This document shows positions 45,248 through 53,167 of a stretch of 64,000 bases of DNA, in pieces (the stretch's first letter is position 1; every line of letters starts with the position of its first letter). Source of the stretch: Fimenecus sp045632525. Lineage in GTDB: Bacteria > Bacillota > Clostridia > Oscillospirales > Acutalibacteraceae. The notes under the pieces were generated by a model, which saw only the letters and a list, made by a program, of their open reading frames with translations, did not search any database and was not told the DNA's origin. The stretch is taken from contig JAZQWV010000031.1 in NCBI GenBank assembly GCA_045632525.1, positions 44,686 to 108,685 on the forward strand, given 5' to 3'. A program made the translations under genes and the position numbers.

Positions 45248-46981
45248 TTAAACAATTCCTTTCTCTTTCAACATTTCATAATATTCCTTAGCAAATCTGT
45301 ATTGTTTTATTGAATACTCACCAAATTCCGCTCCGTTTTTAAGCTTATATTCGCACCAATTACTCCAAAGAAGACCACCAACCGCAATATAAGCATAAAT
45401 CTTGTGTCTTGTTTCTTCAGGACAATTATTTTCAAAGTATTCATCAATCAAAGCGTCAACATGTTTCTTGTCATACATTGCATAAAGACTAAACATTGCT
45501 AAATCAAGATGGGGGTCCTGCATTCCTGCATATTCCCAATCAATCAGCCTTATGTCCTGCCAATTCTTGCTGTTATTCGGCATCATAAAATTATCCTGCA
45601 CAGCATCAATATGACAAAGGCACATTTCTTTTTTTTGACTATCTATAAATTCACGAAGTGAGAATATTTTTTTCTTGGTTTTTTCATAATCGTGGTAAAC
45701 TGATTTCTCACCATTCCAAAGGCTTTCATAATATTCAATCTGTAGGAATAGGTCAAATTTATAATCAACAGATAGTTTCATCTGATGAAAATCACGAAGT
45801 TTCCTTATGCATTTATTCACATCTTTTTTATCATAAGCATCACAGAAATGCACATCACACATATATTTTGAAATCTTCAATCCTGTTTCACAGTTGAAAT
45901 ACACAACATCATCTGCAATGTCTTTATTTTCAACAGCTTTGTACGCCGAAGATTCCTGATTATAATCAAAACTCTCTTTTTTCTGAGGGAGTCTCAAAAT
46001 ATATCTTTCACCTTTGCAAGTAAACAAAAACGAACGATTTGTCATTCCTTTTTTGAGAATTGAAATGTCAGTAATTTCGTCCTTTTCAACTTGGAAAACT
46101 TTTGAAACTTCATCAAGTGGTATCATTCGTGGTGCGTCAAGTTCTTGCAAATCATAAATACTGTTAATTTCGATAACGTCATTACTGTCAACTACTTTTG
46201 CCCCAAGAATAAGCCTGTCCTTTTCATAAAGTGTTTCTTCCCAGAAAGAACCTTTATAACGACGGTCACTATTCATTATAGCAATACGGTCACGGATAAT
46301 TTTCGCATCGTCACCATTCAAATAAGCAATACCAAGCATATCGTTGGCATCTGTATTTGTAACCACAAGTTCCTGCTTTCTGTTAACACGGACTGAGTCT
46401 TCGTCATTTTTGGCATTGGAAACCATATACCACGAGTATAACTCGTTTTTATTAAAAGGATTTTCTCTGCACCACAAATCACAGGGCACAACATAAGCAT
46501 TCTCAAGATATTTTTCAGCAAGTGCCACAGAGTGAAGATTATTTTTCACAGCATATTGAGAATTGACAATCAAGTCAACACCGAACTTGTCAATAAGATA
46601 TTCAAATCTTTCCTTGGCAAAACCAACAACAATATGTATTTCATTCACACCTACCTGATGCAACTGACGGATAAGCCTTTCAATCAGCACTTCACCCTGC
46701 ACATCTAGAAGTGCTTTGGGTTTTTCAGCACTGAAAAGCGAAAGTTTTATTCCAAACCCCGCAGCCAAAAGAATTGCCCTTTGAGGTGAAGACTGCTTTA
46801 ACAAATCATACCCTTTTTGAGTAATCCCCATTCTATTGTCAATCAGGTCTTTTTTGTGCAGATTTTTAAGCGACCCGTTTATTCCACCTAATGAACAGCC
46901 ACAGAGACTAGCTAAATCACGCTGATTTGAATATTTACAGGTAGAAAGAGCCAACAAAACATCTTTGTCTCTTCTGTTCAC
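45248..46981 (-). CDS. Three-domain fusion: winged-helix DNA-binding domain, LicC-like cytidylyltransferase, LicA-like kinase
   Basis: 577 aa. Residues 1 to about 64 form a MarR-like winged helix (NQRDLASLCGCSLGGINGSLKNL). About 68-290 is a nucleotidyltransferase (ILLAAGFGIKLSLFSAEKPK, then GEVLIERLIRQL). About 300-577 is a choline-kinase fold (GMTNRSFLFTCKG; CHIDAVQDNFMMP; LIDWEYAGMQDPHLDLAM). It could perform both activation steps and also sense its pathway at the DNA. GTG 46981 is chosen because GGAG lies seven bases upstream; a TTG at 46999 lacks one. First gene of the lic operon. The separate licC and licA downstream duplicate its two catalytic parts, perhaps for a second amino alcohol. 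Confidence 0.8.
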   Translation of the reverse strand: MNRRDKDVLLALSTCKYSNQRDLASLCGCSLGGINGSLKNLHKKDLIDNRMGITQKGYDLLKQSSPQRAILLAAGFGIKLSLFSAEKPKALLDVQGEVLIERLIRQLHQVGVNEIHIVVGFAKERFEYLIDKFGVDLIVNSQYAVKNNLHSVALAEKYLENAYVVPCDLWCRENPFNKNELYSWYMVSNAKNDEDSVRVNRKQELVVTNTDANDMLGIAYLNGDDAKIIRDRIAIMNSDRRYKGSFWEETLYEKDRLILGAKVVDSNDVIEINSIYDLQELDAPRMIPLDEVSKVFQVEKDEITDISILKKGMTNRSFLFTCKGERYILRLPQKKESFDYNQESSAYKAVENKDIADDVVYFNCETGLKISKYMCDVHFCDAYDKKDVNKCIRKLRDFHQMKLSVDYKFDLFLQIEYYESLWNGEKSVYHDYEKTKKKIFSLREFIDSQKKEMCLCHIDAVQDNFMMPNNSKNWQDIRLIDWEYAGMQDPHLDLAMFSLYAMYDKKHVDALIDEYFENNCPEETRHKIYAYIAVGGLLWSNWCEYKLKNGAEFGEYSIKQYRFAKEYYEMLKEKGIV

Positions 46982-47016
46982 GAAATCACTCCAATACAAT
47001 TTTGGTGAACTAATTT

Positions 47017-47044
47017 ATTTTAGCATATTTTAAGAATAAGTCAA
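47017..47044 (-). promoter_or_regulatory. Promoter of the lic operon
   Basis: TTGACT (47044-47039), 16-base spacer, TAAAAT (47022-47017) on the minus strand. TTAGTTCACCAAAATTG just downstream is a candidate site for the encoded winged-helix domain, but no symmetry is clear. Confidence 0.55.
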
Positions 47045-47142
47045 TATTTTTAAGATAAAAACAATAATTTATTATTGAAATTATTAAATATAATTGTATA
47101 ATATCTGTTGTTGATATTTTCACTTCAAGGCAGGTAATTTTT

Positions 47143-48501
47143 TTGGCACGAAAGCAAATCGATATGACTCGTGGACCATTATTCCACAACATAATTTCAT
47201 ATACAATTCCAATTATGCTCACAGGATTTCTGCAACTTTTATTTAACGCTGCAGACTTAATTATTGTTGGTCAGTTTTGTGGCAGTATCTCTGTTGCAGC
47301 TGTTGGTGCAACAGGTGCTATCACAAACCTTATTGTAAACCTTTTTATCGGTCTTTCTGTTGGTACGGGTGTTGCAGTTGCACAAGCCTTGGGTGCGCAA
47401 GACAAAAAAAAAGTTCACCGTGCAATTCACACGGCTATTCCAACGGCTCTTGTGGGTGGTGTAATCTTAACTATTGTTGGTGTGCTTTTCTCTGAAACTT
47501 TTCTTCGATGGATGGATACACCAGAAAATGTTTTGCCACTTTCTGCTCTTTATATGAAGATTTATTTTGCAGGAATTATCTTTATGATGCTCTATAATTT
47601 CTGTGCATCAATTCTTCGTGCAAGCGGCGACACAAAATCACCGCTGATTTTCTTGACAATTGCAGGAGTTATAAATGTAGCACTTAATGTGGTTTTTGTT
47701 ACAGTATTTGACCTTAATGTTGCAGGTGTTGCATTGGCTACCACAATTTCACAAGCAGTTTCTGCTATATTGGTTGTTATTGCCCTTATCAAAAGAACTG
47801 ACGCTTGCAGATTGCAGTTTTCAAAACTTCGTTTCTATAAAGACGAACTTTTGCAGATTATCAAAGTCGGATTACCCGCTGGTATTCAAGGCTCACTTTT
47901 CTCAATATCAAATGTAGTTATTCAATCTTCAATTAACTCATTTGGTGAAATCGTAATGTCTGGTAATGCCGCAGCACTCAATATTGAAGGCTTTATGTTT
48001 GTCTGTCTTAATGCATTCCATCAGACTGCACTCAATTTTACAGGACAAAACATCGGTGCAAATCAATATAAACGAGCAAAAAAGGTTTTCCTTTTATGTA
48101 TGTCAAGTGTATTTGTAATCGGTTTAGTGGTTTCTATAAGTGTATATTTATTAGGTCCTTACCTTTTGAAAATTTATCTTCCCGATTCAGTTGAAGCAGT
48201 AAGTTTTGGAATGTTGAGACTTAAATGCTTGTGCCTTGCATATTGTCTTTTGGGCATGATGGATGTTTCAGGTGGCGGACTTCGCGGTATGGGTGTGTCT
48301 TTCGCACCAATGGTTATATCAGTTCTCGGTGTCTGTGGTGTCCGTATCGGTTGGATATACACAATATTCCAGATTCCAGAATTCCATACCCCCGAATATC
48401 TTTATATGTCCTATGCAATTTCTTGGGGAATTACATTCGTTGCACAGACCGTTGCTTATTTCATCACTTATAACAAACGAAAAAGGAAGATTGCAAAATG
48501 A
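47143..48501 (+). CDS. MATE-family multidrug/Na+ antiporter
   Basis: 452 aa, twelve hydrophobic segments in two homologous halves. MATE features: PIMLTGFLQLLFNAADLIIVGQ at the start, ATGAITNLIVN, and GLPAGIQGSLFSISNVVIQ in the second half. It exports cationic compounds using a Na+ or H+ gradient. The start is taken as TTG 47143 following CAAGGCAGGT; an ATG at 47164 would cost seven residues. The 3' end overlaps the following glycosidase by four bases (ATGA), an odd pairing that suggests coupled translation. Confidence 0.85.
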   Translation: MARKQIDMTRGPLFHNIISYTIPIMLTGFLQLLFNAADLIIVGQFCGSISVAAVGATGAITNLIVNLFIGLSVGTGVAVAQALGAQDKKKVHRAIHTAIPTALVGGVILTIVGVLFSETFLRWMDTPENVLPLSALYMKIYFAGIIFMMLYNFCASILRASGDTKSPLIFLTIAGVINVALNVVFVTVFDLNVAGVALATTISQAVSAILVVIALIKRTDACRLQFSKLRFYKDELLQIIKVGLPAGIQGSLFSISNVVIQSSINSFGEIVMSGNAAALNIEGFMFVCLNAFHQTALNFTGQNIGANQYKRAKKVFLLCMSSVFVIGLVVSISVYLLGPYLLKIYLPDSVEAVSFGMLRLKCLCLAYCLLGMMDVSGGGLRGMGVSFAPMVISVLGVCGVRIGWIYTIFQIPEFHTPEYLYMSYAISWGITFVAQTVAYFITYNKRKRKIAK

Positions 48502-49391
48502 ACCTGACTAAATATCTGTTCTGTTATTTCACAGGTAATGAACCCGAAAATGAATCAGTACATTTTGCTGTTTCAGAAAATGGATATAATTTCAATGCGC
48601 TCAACAAAAATAACCCTGTAATAAAACAGATGCTCGGTCACAAATGTTGTCGTGACCCTTATATTTTCCGTGGTGAAGATGGAGTTTTTCATATAATCGC
48701 AACTGATATGAGATGCTATGACGGTTGGGCAAACAACAATTCAATGGTTATTTGGGACAGCATCGACCTCATAAATTGGGGAAATGAGAGAATTATTGAT
48801 TTTTCGCAATTCGAGAACACAAAATCTGCGAATCGCGTTTGGGCACCACAAGTTATATTCGATAAAAGTAGACAAGAATATATGATTTATTGGTCCCATA
48901 ATAACGAAAACGAAGGTTGGCACACTATACCTTGGTATGCTTATACAAAAGATTTTGTTACTCTCACCACCGAACCCAAAGTGTTATATTCACCCACTAG
49001 CAATATGGCTGCTATTGACGGTGATATAATCGAAAAAAATGGCAAGTTCTATCTTTTTGTTGCGGATGAAAAGCAAGACGGAATCTGCTATGTTGTTTCA
49101 GATAAACTAGAAGGACCATACACCGAACTCGACAACAATAGAATTTCAGTTGCAGATACAGCACTTGAAGGTCATTGTACATATAAAATTATCGACACAG
49201 ACAAATATGTGCTTATTGCCGACCAATTCAGAGCCGGTGGATATTTTATGCAAGAGTCAACTGATTTGATTAATTTCACAAAAGTGGATGAGGATAAACA
49301 TTCACTTGACCACTTGCATCCTCGTCACGGCTCGGTTATGCACATAACCGATGAAGAATTTGAGAGATTAGTTGAATATTATAATCAATAA
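48498..49391 (+). CDS. GH43-like five-bladed propeller glycosidase, cytoplasmic
   Basis: 297 aa, no signal peptide. Early Asp in CRDPYIFRGE (about 53), IWDSIDLINW blade, RVWAPQVIFD (about 114-123), acidic residue in ALEGHCTYKI (about 223), and a C-terminal HGSVMHITDEEFERLVEYY that parallels the tail of the gene at 12433-13341. GH43-type fold, substrate unknown. Translated together with the MATE transporter. Confidence 0.7.
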   Translation: MNLTKYLFCYFTGNEPENESVHFAVSENGYNFNALNKNNPVIKQMLGHKCCRDPYIFRGEDGVFHIIATDMRCYDGWANNNSMVIWDSIDLINWGNERIIDFSQFENTKSANRVWAPQVIFDKSRQEYMIYWSHNNENEGWHTIPWYAYTKDFVTLTTEPKVLYSPTSNMAAIDGDIIEKNGKFYLFVADEKQDGICYVVSDKLEGPYTELDNNRISVADTALEGHCTYKIIDTDKYVLIADQFRAGGYFMQESTDLINFTKVDEDKHSLDHLHPRHGSVMHITDEEFERLVEYYNQ

Positions 49392-49396
49392 AAATA

Positions 49397-49425
49397 GCCA
49401 CCCTTAACAGGTGGCTTTCTTTTTT
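49397..49425 (+). terminator. Terminator after the MATE-GH43 unit
   Basis: AGCCACC (49397-49403) pairs with GGTGGCT (49410-49416), followed by TTCTTTTTT. Confidence 0.85.
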
Positions 49426-49587
49426 GCTTTTTTCGACAAAAAAGGATGTCTTTTTAGACACCCAACATATTAATAATATCAAATTGAAATACAAAAGTCA
49501 ATAGTTTTCGGAAAGTTTTATGAGCATAATGCACAAAATCTATGTAATAAACAATTAGAAACTATCAACTTTGTACAAAATTACATA

Positions 49588-49616
49588 TTGCAATCTGTGT
49601 TTTTTCGTGTTATATT
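49588..49616 (+). promoter_or_regulatory. Promoter of the large non-coding RNA
   Basis: TTGCAA (49588-49593), 17-base spacer, TATATT (49611-49616). Predicted transcription start about 49622. Confidence 0.6.
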
Positions 49617-49629
49617 ATAGACACAGAAA

Positions 49630-49731
49630 GGAAAAGGTGATTCCAATGTACAGGTAAAAACCAATTCAAAGCCAAACCAAAAGGTTCAGCAAAAAAAGGA
49701 TAAGGTGGTTCCAATGTACAAGTAAAGAACC
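49630..49731 (+). repeat. Two copies of a ribosome-site plus three-codon mini-ORF motif
   Basis: Copies at about 49630-49662 and 49698-49731, 68 bases apart. Each reads AAGGTG, R, TTCCA, then ATG-TAC-(AGG or AAG)-TAA. The AAGGTG is placed six to seven bases before ATG, as a ribosome site would be, giving peptides M-Y-R and M-Y-K. The third codon differs only by Arg/Lys. Whether ribosomes use them is unknown; the motif could equally be a conserved RNA loop. Confidence 0.5.
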
Positions 49732-50006
49732 TGAATCTCTGATAATAATTCTTAGTTTAAAAGATTAATAAAGTGTAGCAAACAGCACAGACGAAAAGCA
49801 ACACTAATTCTAAAAAGAATTAAGTGAATTTAATATAGATAAATGTTTGCAAACTAAGTTTTATAATTAAGAGATGCTTTCAAGGCCTTCGTAAAAAATT
49901 CTAAAACATTAAAGAATCTCGCTTTTCGAGAATAATTTGAAATCAATGTTAAAGAGAATAACAAAGAAATGAAGGCACAAAAATTTAAGAAAGAGAGGAA
50001 GCTCAA

Positions 50007-50039
50007 ATGATGTTAGATATCAAGAGTGAACAGAAGTAG
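50007..50039 (+). CDS. Possible ten-codon ORF at the 3' end of the large RNA
   Basis: MMLDIKSEQK, preceded by GAGAGGA about eight bases upstream. Its TAG stop forms the base of the terminator stem, so translating ribosomes could influence termination. Too short to judge by coding statistics; it may be chance. Confidence 0.2.
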   Translation: MMLDIKSEQK

Positions 50040-50108
50040 CCCCCCGGTCCGTGAAAGGCGTGTAAAGAAACGTCGACCTTGGGGGTTACTTCTTTTTTTG
50101 TGCATTTT

Positions 50109-50131
50109 TCGTCCTTTGGGGCGATTTTTTT
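50109..50131 (+). terminator. Second terminator behind the large RNA
   Basis: TCGTCC pairs with GGGCGA around TTTG, then seven T's. Tandem with the RNA's own terminator. Confidence 0.65.
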
Positions 50132-50139
50132 ATATCTTA

Positions 50140-50168
50140 TTGAATTGTTACACTCTTTATGTTAAAAT
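50140..50168 (+). promoter_or_regulatory. Promoter of the following GH43 gene
   Basis: TTGAAT (50140-50145), 17-base spacer, TAAAAT (50163-50168), 37 bases before the start codon. Confidence 0.65.
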
Positions 50169-50205
50169 CAAATGAGCAAATACTCATTCAGGAAAGGGAT
50201 TAACT

Positions 50206-51153
50206 ATGCACTTATTAAAAGTTGACAAATCACATTATGTGGGTCAGGCTGACCCTTATATTTTAAAGAGTAACGGAAGATATTATATCTATGTTACAGG
50301 GCACGACGCAATTTATGCTTATCATTCAGATAACCTTTTTGACGGTTGGGAATATCATGGTGCTGTTATGACCATGGCAGACCACGATTCATTCTGGGCA
50401 CCAAGCGTTATTGAGCTTGACGGCAAGTTCTATATGTATAACTCAATTGAGATTTATAACGACACACCCGATAAAGGTGGTCACAGAGGCGCTATGCACG
50501 TGTCTGTTGCAGATAACCCCCTTGGGCCATTCACGGGCACAAAACAGATTTTACACCCATTCTCAATCGATTCTCACATAGTTCAGAATGAAGCGGGACT
50601 TTTCCTTTTCTATTCTGCAAATCGCTTTGAGGGTGAGAGAATTGGTACTTGCATTTATGTTGACAAAATGCTCGACCCATTCACCCCTGCTGGTAACCCT
50701 GTTTTAGTTGTTGAGCCAACTCTTGATGAAGATATTTATTGCCGCGACCGTTATAAAAAAGGTCAGCATTGGCACACAATTGAAGGTGCTTTCTATTTCA
50801 AAGAGGGCGATTGGCAATATCTTATGTATTCAGGCAACTGCTTCGAGCAACCTACATATTATATCGGCTATGCGAGAGCAAAAACTGACGAAACAGACCT
50901 TACAAAAATTAAATTTGAGAAATATCCTGACGATAATACATATCACCCCGTCCTTAAAGCAAATGAGTTTGAAGAAGGCACAGGCCACCACTCTTTGATT
51001 CACGAAGACGGTCAATGGTATGCAATTTATCACGCTCGCGATTATGACGACGGATTAAACGCAAGTGCATTTGATGCAAGAAACGCAAGAATCTGTAAAC
51101 TCAATGTAGAAGACGGCATCATCACCGCTGAAAGATATAAAGACCATATATAA
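50206..51153 (+). CDS. GH43 family glycosidase, cytoplasmic
   Basis: 315 aa, no signal peptide. The three GH43 acidic residues are visible: Asp in VGQADPYIL (about 16), Asp in FSIDSHIV (about 124) and Glu in HTIEGAFYF (about 190), with FWAPSVIEL (about 64-72) between. This is closer to canonical beta-xylosidase/alpha-L-arabinofuranosidase sequences than the other two GH43-like genes here. Own promoter and terminator. Confidence 0.85.
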   Translation: MHLLKVDKSHYVGQADPYILKSNGRYYIYVTGHDAIYAYHSDNLFDGWEYHGAVMTMADHDSFWAPSVIELDGKFYMYNSIEIYNDTPDKGGHRGAMHVSVADNPLGPFTGTKQILHPFSIDSHIVQNEAGLFLFYSANRFEGERIGTCIYVDKMLDPFTPAGNPVLVVEPTLDEDIYCRDRYKKGQHWHTIEGAFYFKEGDWQYLMYSGNCFEQPTYYIGYARAKTDETDLTKIKFEKYPDDNTYHPVLKANEFEEGTGHHSLIHEDGQWYAIYHARDYDDGLNASAFDARNARICKLNVEDGIITAERYKDHI

Positions 51154-51160
51154 AAAGTTA

Positions 51161-51188
51161 AACCCTCTCATTTTGAGAGGGTTCTTTT
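51161..51188. terminator. Terminator between GH43 and rubredoxin genes
   Basis: AACCCTCTCA (51161-51170) pairs with TGAGAGGGTT (51174-51183), then CTTTTCT. It lies just beyond the stop of the convergent rubredoxin gene. Confidence 0.85.
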
Positions 51189-51344
51189 CTATTCTTCTGA
51201 AAAATTGTCTTTGTCTACGCCACAAAGTGGGCAAACAAAATCTTCGGGAAGGTCAGAAAACTTTGTTCCTGCTGGGATACCGTTTTCAGGTGAGCCTTTC
51301 TCTTCATCATAGACCCAACCACAGATATCACAAACATATTTCAT
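51189..51344 (-). CDS. Rubredoxin
   Basis: 51 aa. MKYVCDICGW and FVCPLCGVDK give the two CxxCG knuckles that bind one iron. Ribosome site GGGAGGTG. It follows the flavodiiron protein gene by 22 bases; rubredoxin is the usual electron donor of that enzyme, so together they reduce oxygen or nitric oxide in this anaerobe. Confidence 0.95.
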   Translation of the reverse strand: MKYVCDICGWVYDEEKGSPENGIPAGTKFSDLPEDFVCPLCGVDKDNFSEE

Positions 51345-51366
51345 TTTTTCACCTCCCTTAAAGAAT

Positions 51367-52518
51367 TTAAGAAAGTTCGTCTGCCAATGCCTTTAACTGT
51401 TTTTCGCTGTCTTCGCTGAGTGCAGACATAATTTTAACCGTTGATTCGGTATATGTTAAGTTTTTGCACTTTTCAAGCATTTTAGTCATAACTTTTGTAG
51501 CTACTGGTGCCCAAGAGCCATTTTCGATAAATCCAACTGTTCGATTTTTGTAACCACGCTCAACAAGGTGATTTATAAACTCGCGCATAAATGGGAAAAC
51601 ATCTGAATTATATGTTGTTGTTGCCAAAACAATTTTGCCATATCTAAAAGCATCCTCAACTGCTTCTGCCATATCACAGCGTGCAAGGTCATTAACTACT
51701 ACTTTGGGGCAACCATTTTCTTTAAGCATTTCTGCAAGTTTAAGCACTGCTTTTTTAGTGTTGCCATAAACAGATGTATATGCAATTAAAACACCTTCGC
51801 TTTCAACGCCATAGCTTGACCAGATATCATAAAGGTTAATATAATAACCAAGATTTTCTGAAAGAACAGGTCCATGTAAAGGACAAATAGTCTGAATATC
51901 AAGTGCAGATGCTTTTTTGAGAAGTGCTTGCACCTGTGCGCCATATTTACCAACAATTCCAATATAATATCTTCTTGCTTCACAAGCCCAATCTTCTTCT
52001 ATATCAAGTGCACCGAATTTGCCGAAACCATCGGCAGAGAAAAGAACTTTATCAGTGCTGTCATAAGTAACAATAACTTCAGGCCAATGGACCATAGGTG
52101 CAGTTACAAAAGTGAGATTATGTTTACCAAGAGAAAGAGTATCCCCCTCACCTACAACAATTTGTCTGTCGGCAAAATCCGTGCCGAAAAACTGCTTCAT
52201 CATTTTAAATGCTGCCGCTGATGCCACAATTTGAGCATCAGGATAAACATTTACAAAGTTTACGATATTAGCAGAATGGTCAGGCTCCATGTGTTGAACG
52301 ATTAAATAATCAGGGGTTCTCTCGCCCAATGTATTTTTGATATTAGCAAGCCACTCGTCTGTGAAATTCACATCAACTGTGTCCATAATTGCAATTTTTT
52401 CATCAATAATTGCATAAGAATTATATGCCATTCCGTTTGGCACGATGTATTGACCTTCAAACAAGTCAATTTTATGGTCGTTAACACCAATATATTTGAT
52501 ATCATTTGTTATTTTCAT
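51367..52518 (-). CDS. Flavodiiron protein (FprA-type oxygen/NO reductase)
   Basis: 383 aa. The N-terminal metallo-beta-lactamase-like domain has the diiron motif HMEPDHS (about 82-88). The C-terminal flavodoxin domain (about 250-383) has the FMN loop AYTSVYGNTKKA (about 249-260). Reduces O2 to water or NO to N2O in the cytoplasm with electrons from rubredoxin, encoded next in the same operon. Confidence 0.93.
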   Translation of the reverse strand: MKITNDIKYIGVNDHKIDLFEGQYIVPNGMAYNSYAIIDEKIAIMDTVDVNFTDEWLANIKNTLGERTPDYLIVQHMEPDHSANIVNFVNVYPDAQIVASAAAFKMMKQFFGTDFADRQIVVGEGDTLSLGKHNLTFVTAPMVHWPEVIVTYDSTDKVLFSADGFGKFGALDIEEDWACEARRYYIGIVGKYGAQVQALLKKASALDIQTICPLHGPVLSENLGYYINLYDIWSSYGVESEGVLIAYTSVYGNTKKAVLKLAEMLKENGCPKVVVNDLARCDMAEAVEDAFRYGKIVLATTTYNSDVFPFMREFINHLVERGYKNRTVGFIENGSWAPVATKVMTKMLEKCKNLTYTESTVKIMSALSEDSEKQLKALADELS

Positions 52519-52629
52519 TTGTTTTTACCTTTGCTTTCTTGTTTTTCATTATTTTAACATAAATACACATATAAAATCAACTTTTGAATAATAGCATTTA
52601 TTACCACATAAAATATACGGGGTGATAAT

Positions 52630-53103
52630 ATGGATAAAAGCAAATTAAAAACTTACGGTCTGTTTATTTTGTTTACTGAAATAGTGGGCGTTGTTGCAGG
52701 ATTATTCACATCAATGGGCATGGACGCATATAAATCCGTTGAAAAGCCAGCACTAACTCCGCCTGATATTGTTTTTCCTATTGTGTGGACAATTCTCTAT
52801 GCGCTTATGGGTATCAGCGCTGCAAGAATATGGCTTTCTCCACCAACCAAAGAGAGAAATCACGGGCTCATAATCTGGGGTGTACAACTGTTTTTCAACT
52901 TCTTCTGGAGTCTGATTTTCTTCAATTTACAAGCCTATGGTTTTGCATTTATCTGGATTTTAATTTTGTGGGCGCTCATAATTGGCATGATTTACATTTT
53001 TAGCAAAACCGACCGATTAGCTGCACTTTTGCAAATTCCTTATCTTATTTGGGTTACATTTGCCGCATATCTTAATTTTATGGTATGGATGCTTAATAGG
53101 TAG
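52630..53103 (+). CDS. TspO/MBR family tryptophan-rich membrane protein
   Basis: 157 aa, five membrane helices. Typical PALTPPDIVFPIVWTILYALMG (about 41-62) and a Trp/Asn-rich WGVQLFFNFFWSLIFF (about 82-97). Bacterial TspO proteins bind porphyrins and related ligands; role here unknown. Ribosome site GGGGTGA. Encoded divergently from the flavodiiron gene. Confidence 0.9.
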   Translation: MDKSKLKTYGLFILFTEIVGVVAGLFTSMGMDAYKSVEKPALTPPDIVFPIVWTILYALMGISAARIWLSPPTKERNHGLIIWGVQLFFNFFWSLIFFNLQAYGFAFIWILILWALIIGMIYIFSKTDRLAALLQIPYLIWVTFAAYLNFMVWMLNR

Positions 53104-53167
53104 AATATTTCCCCTTTTATTTTTGCTATTGTTATGTTACAATACATTTATGAAAGGGGATTTTTTT

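Larger units (their letters stand above)
49620..50099 (+). ncRNA. Large structured non-coding RNA of about 480 nt (ROOL-like class or new)
   Basis: No gene of normal length fits, yet the stretch runs from a promoter to a complex terminator. Visible pairing: CTTAGTTT (49751-49758) with AAACTAAG (49851-49858) and, directly inside, GCAAACA (49778-49784) with TGTTTGC (49844-49850), a 15-bp long-range helix; hairpin CACTAATTC/GAATTAAGTG (49802-49825); hairpin TCTCG/CGAGA (49917-49931); enclosing AACATT/AATGTT pair. The 3' end folds as GTAGCCCCC...GGGGGTTAC (about 50036-50089) holding a small internal domain, then TTCTTTTTTT. A 5' direct repeat occurs twice. Size, A-richness and probable gut origin recall ROOL RNAs; I could not test this. 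It lies between two GH43-like genes. Confidence 0.65.

Noticed and set aside
53060..53167. N-terminal extension of the MFS transporter
   Set aside because: Overlaps tspO; the ribosome site GAAAGGGGA belongs to ATG 53168.
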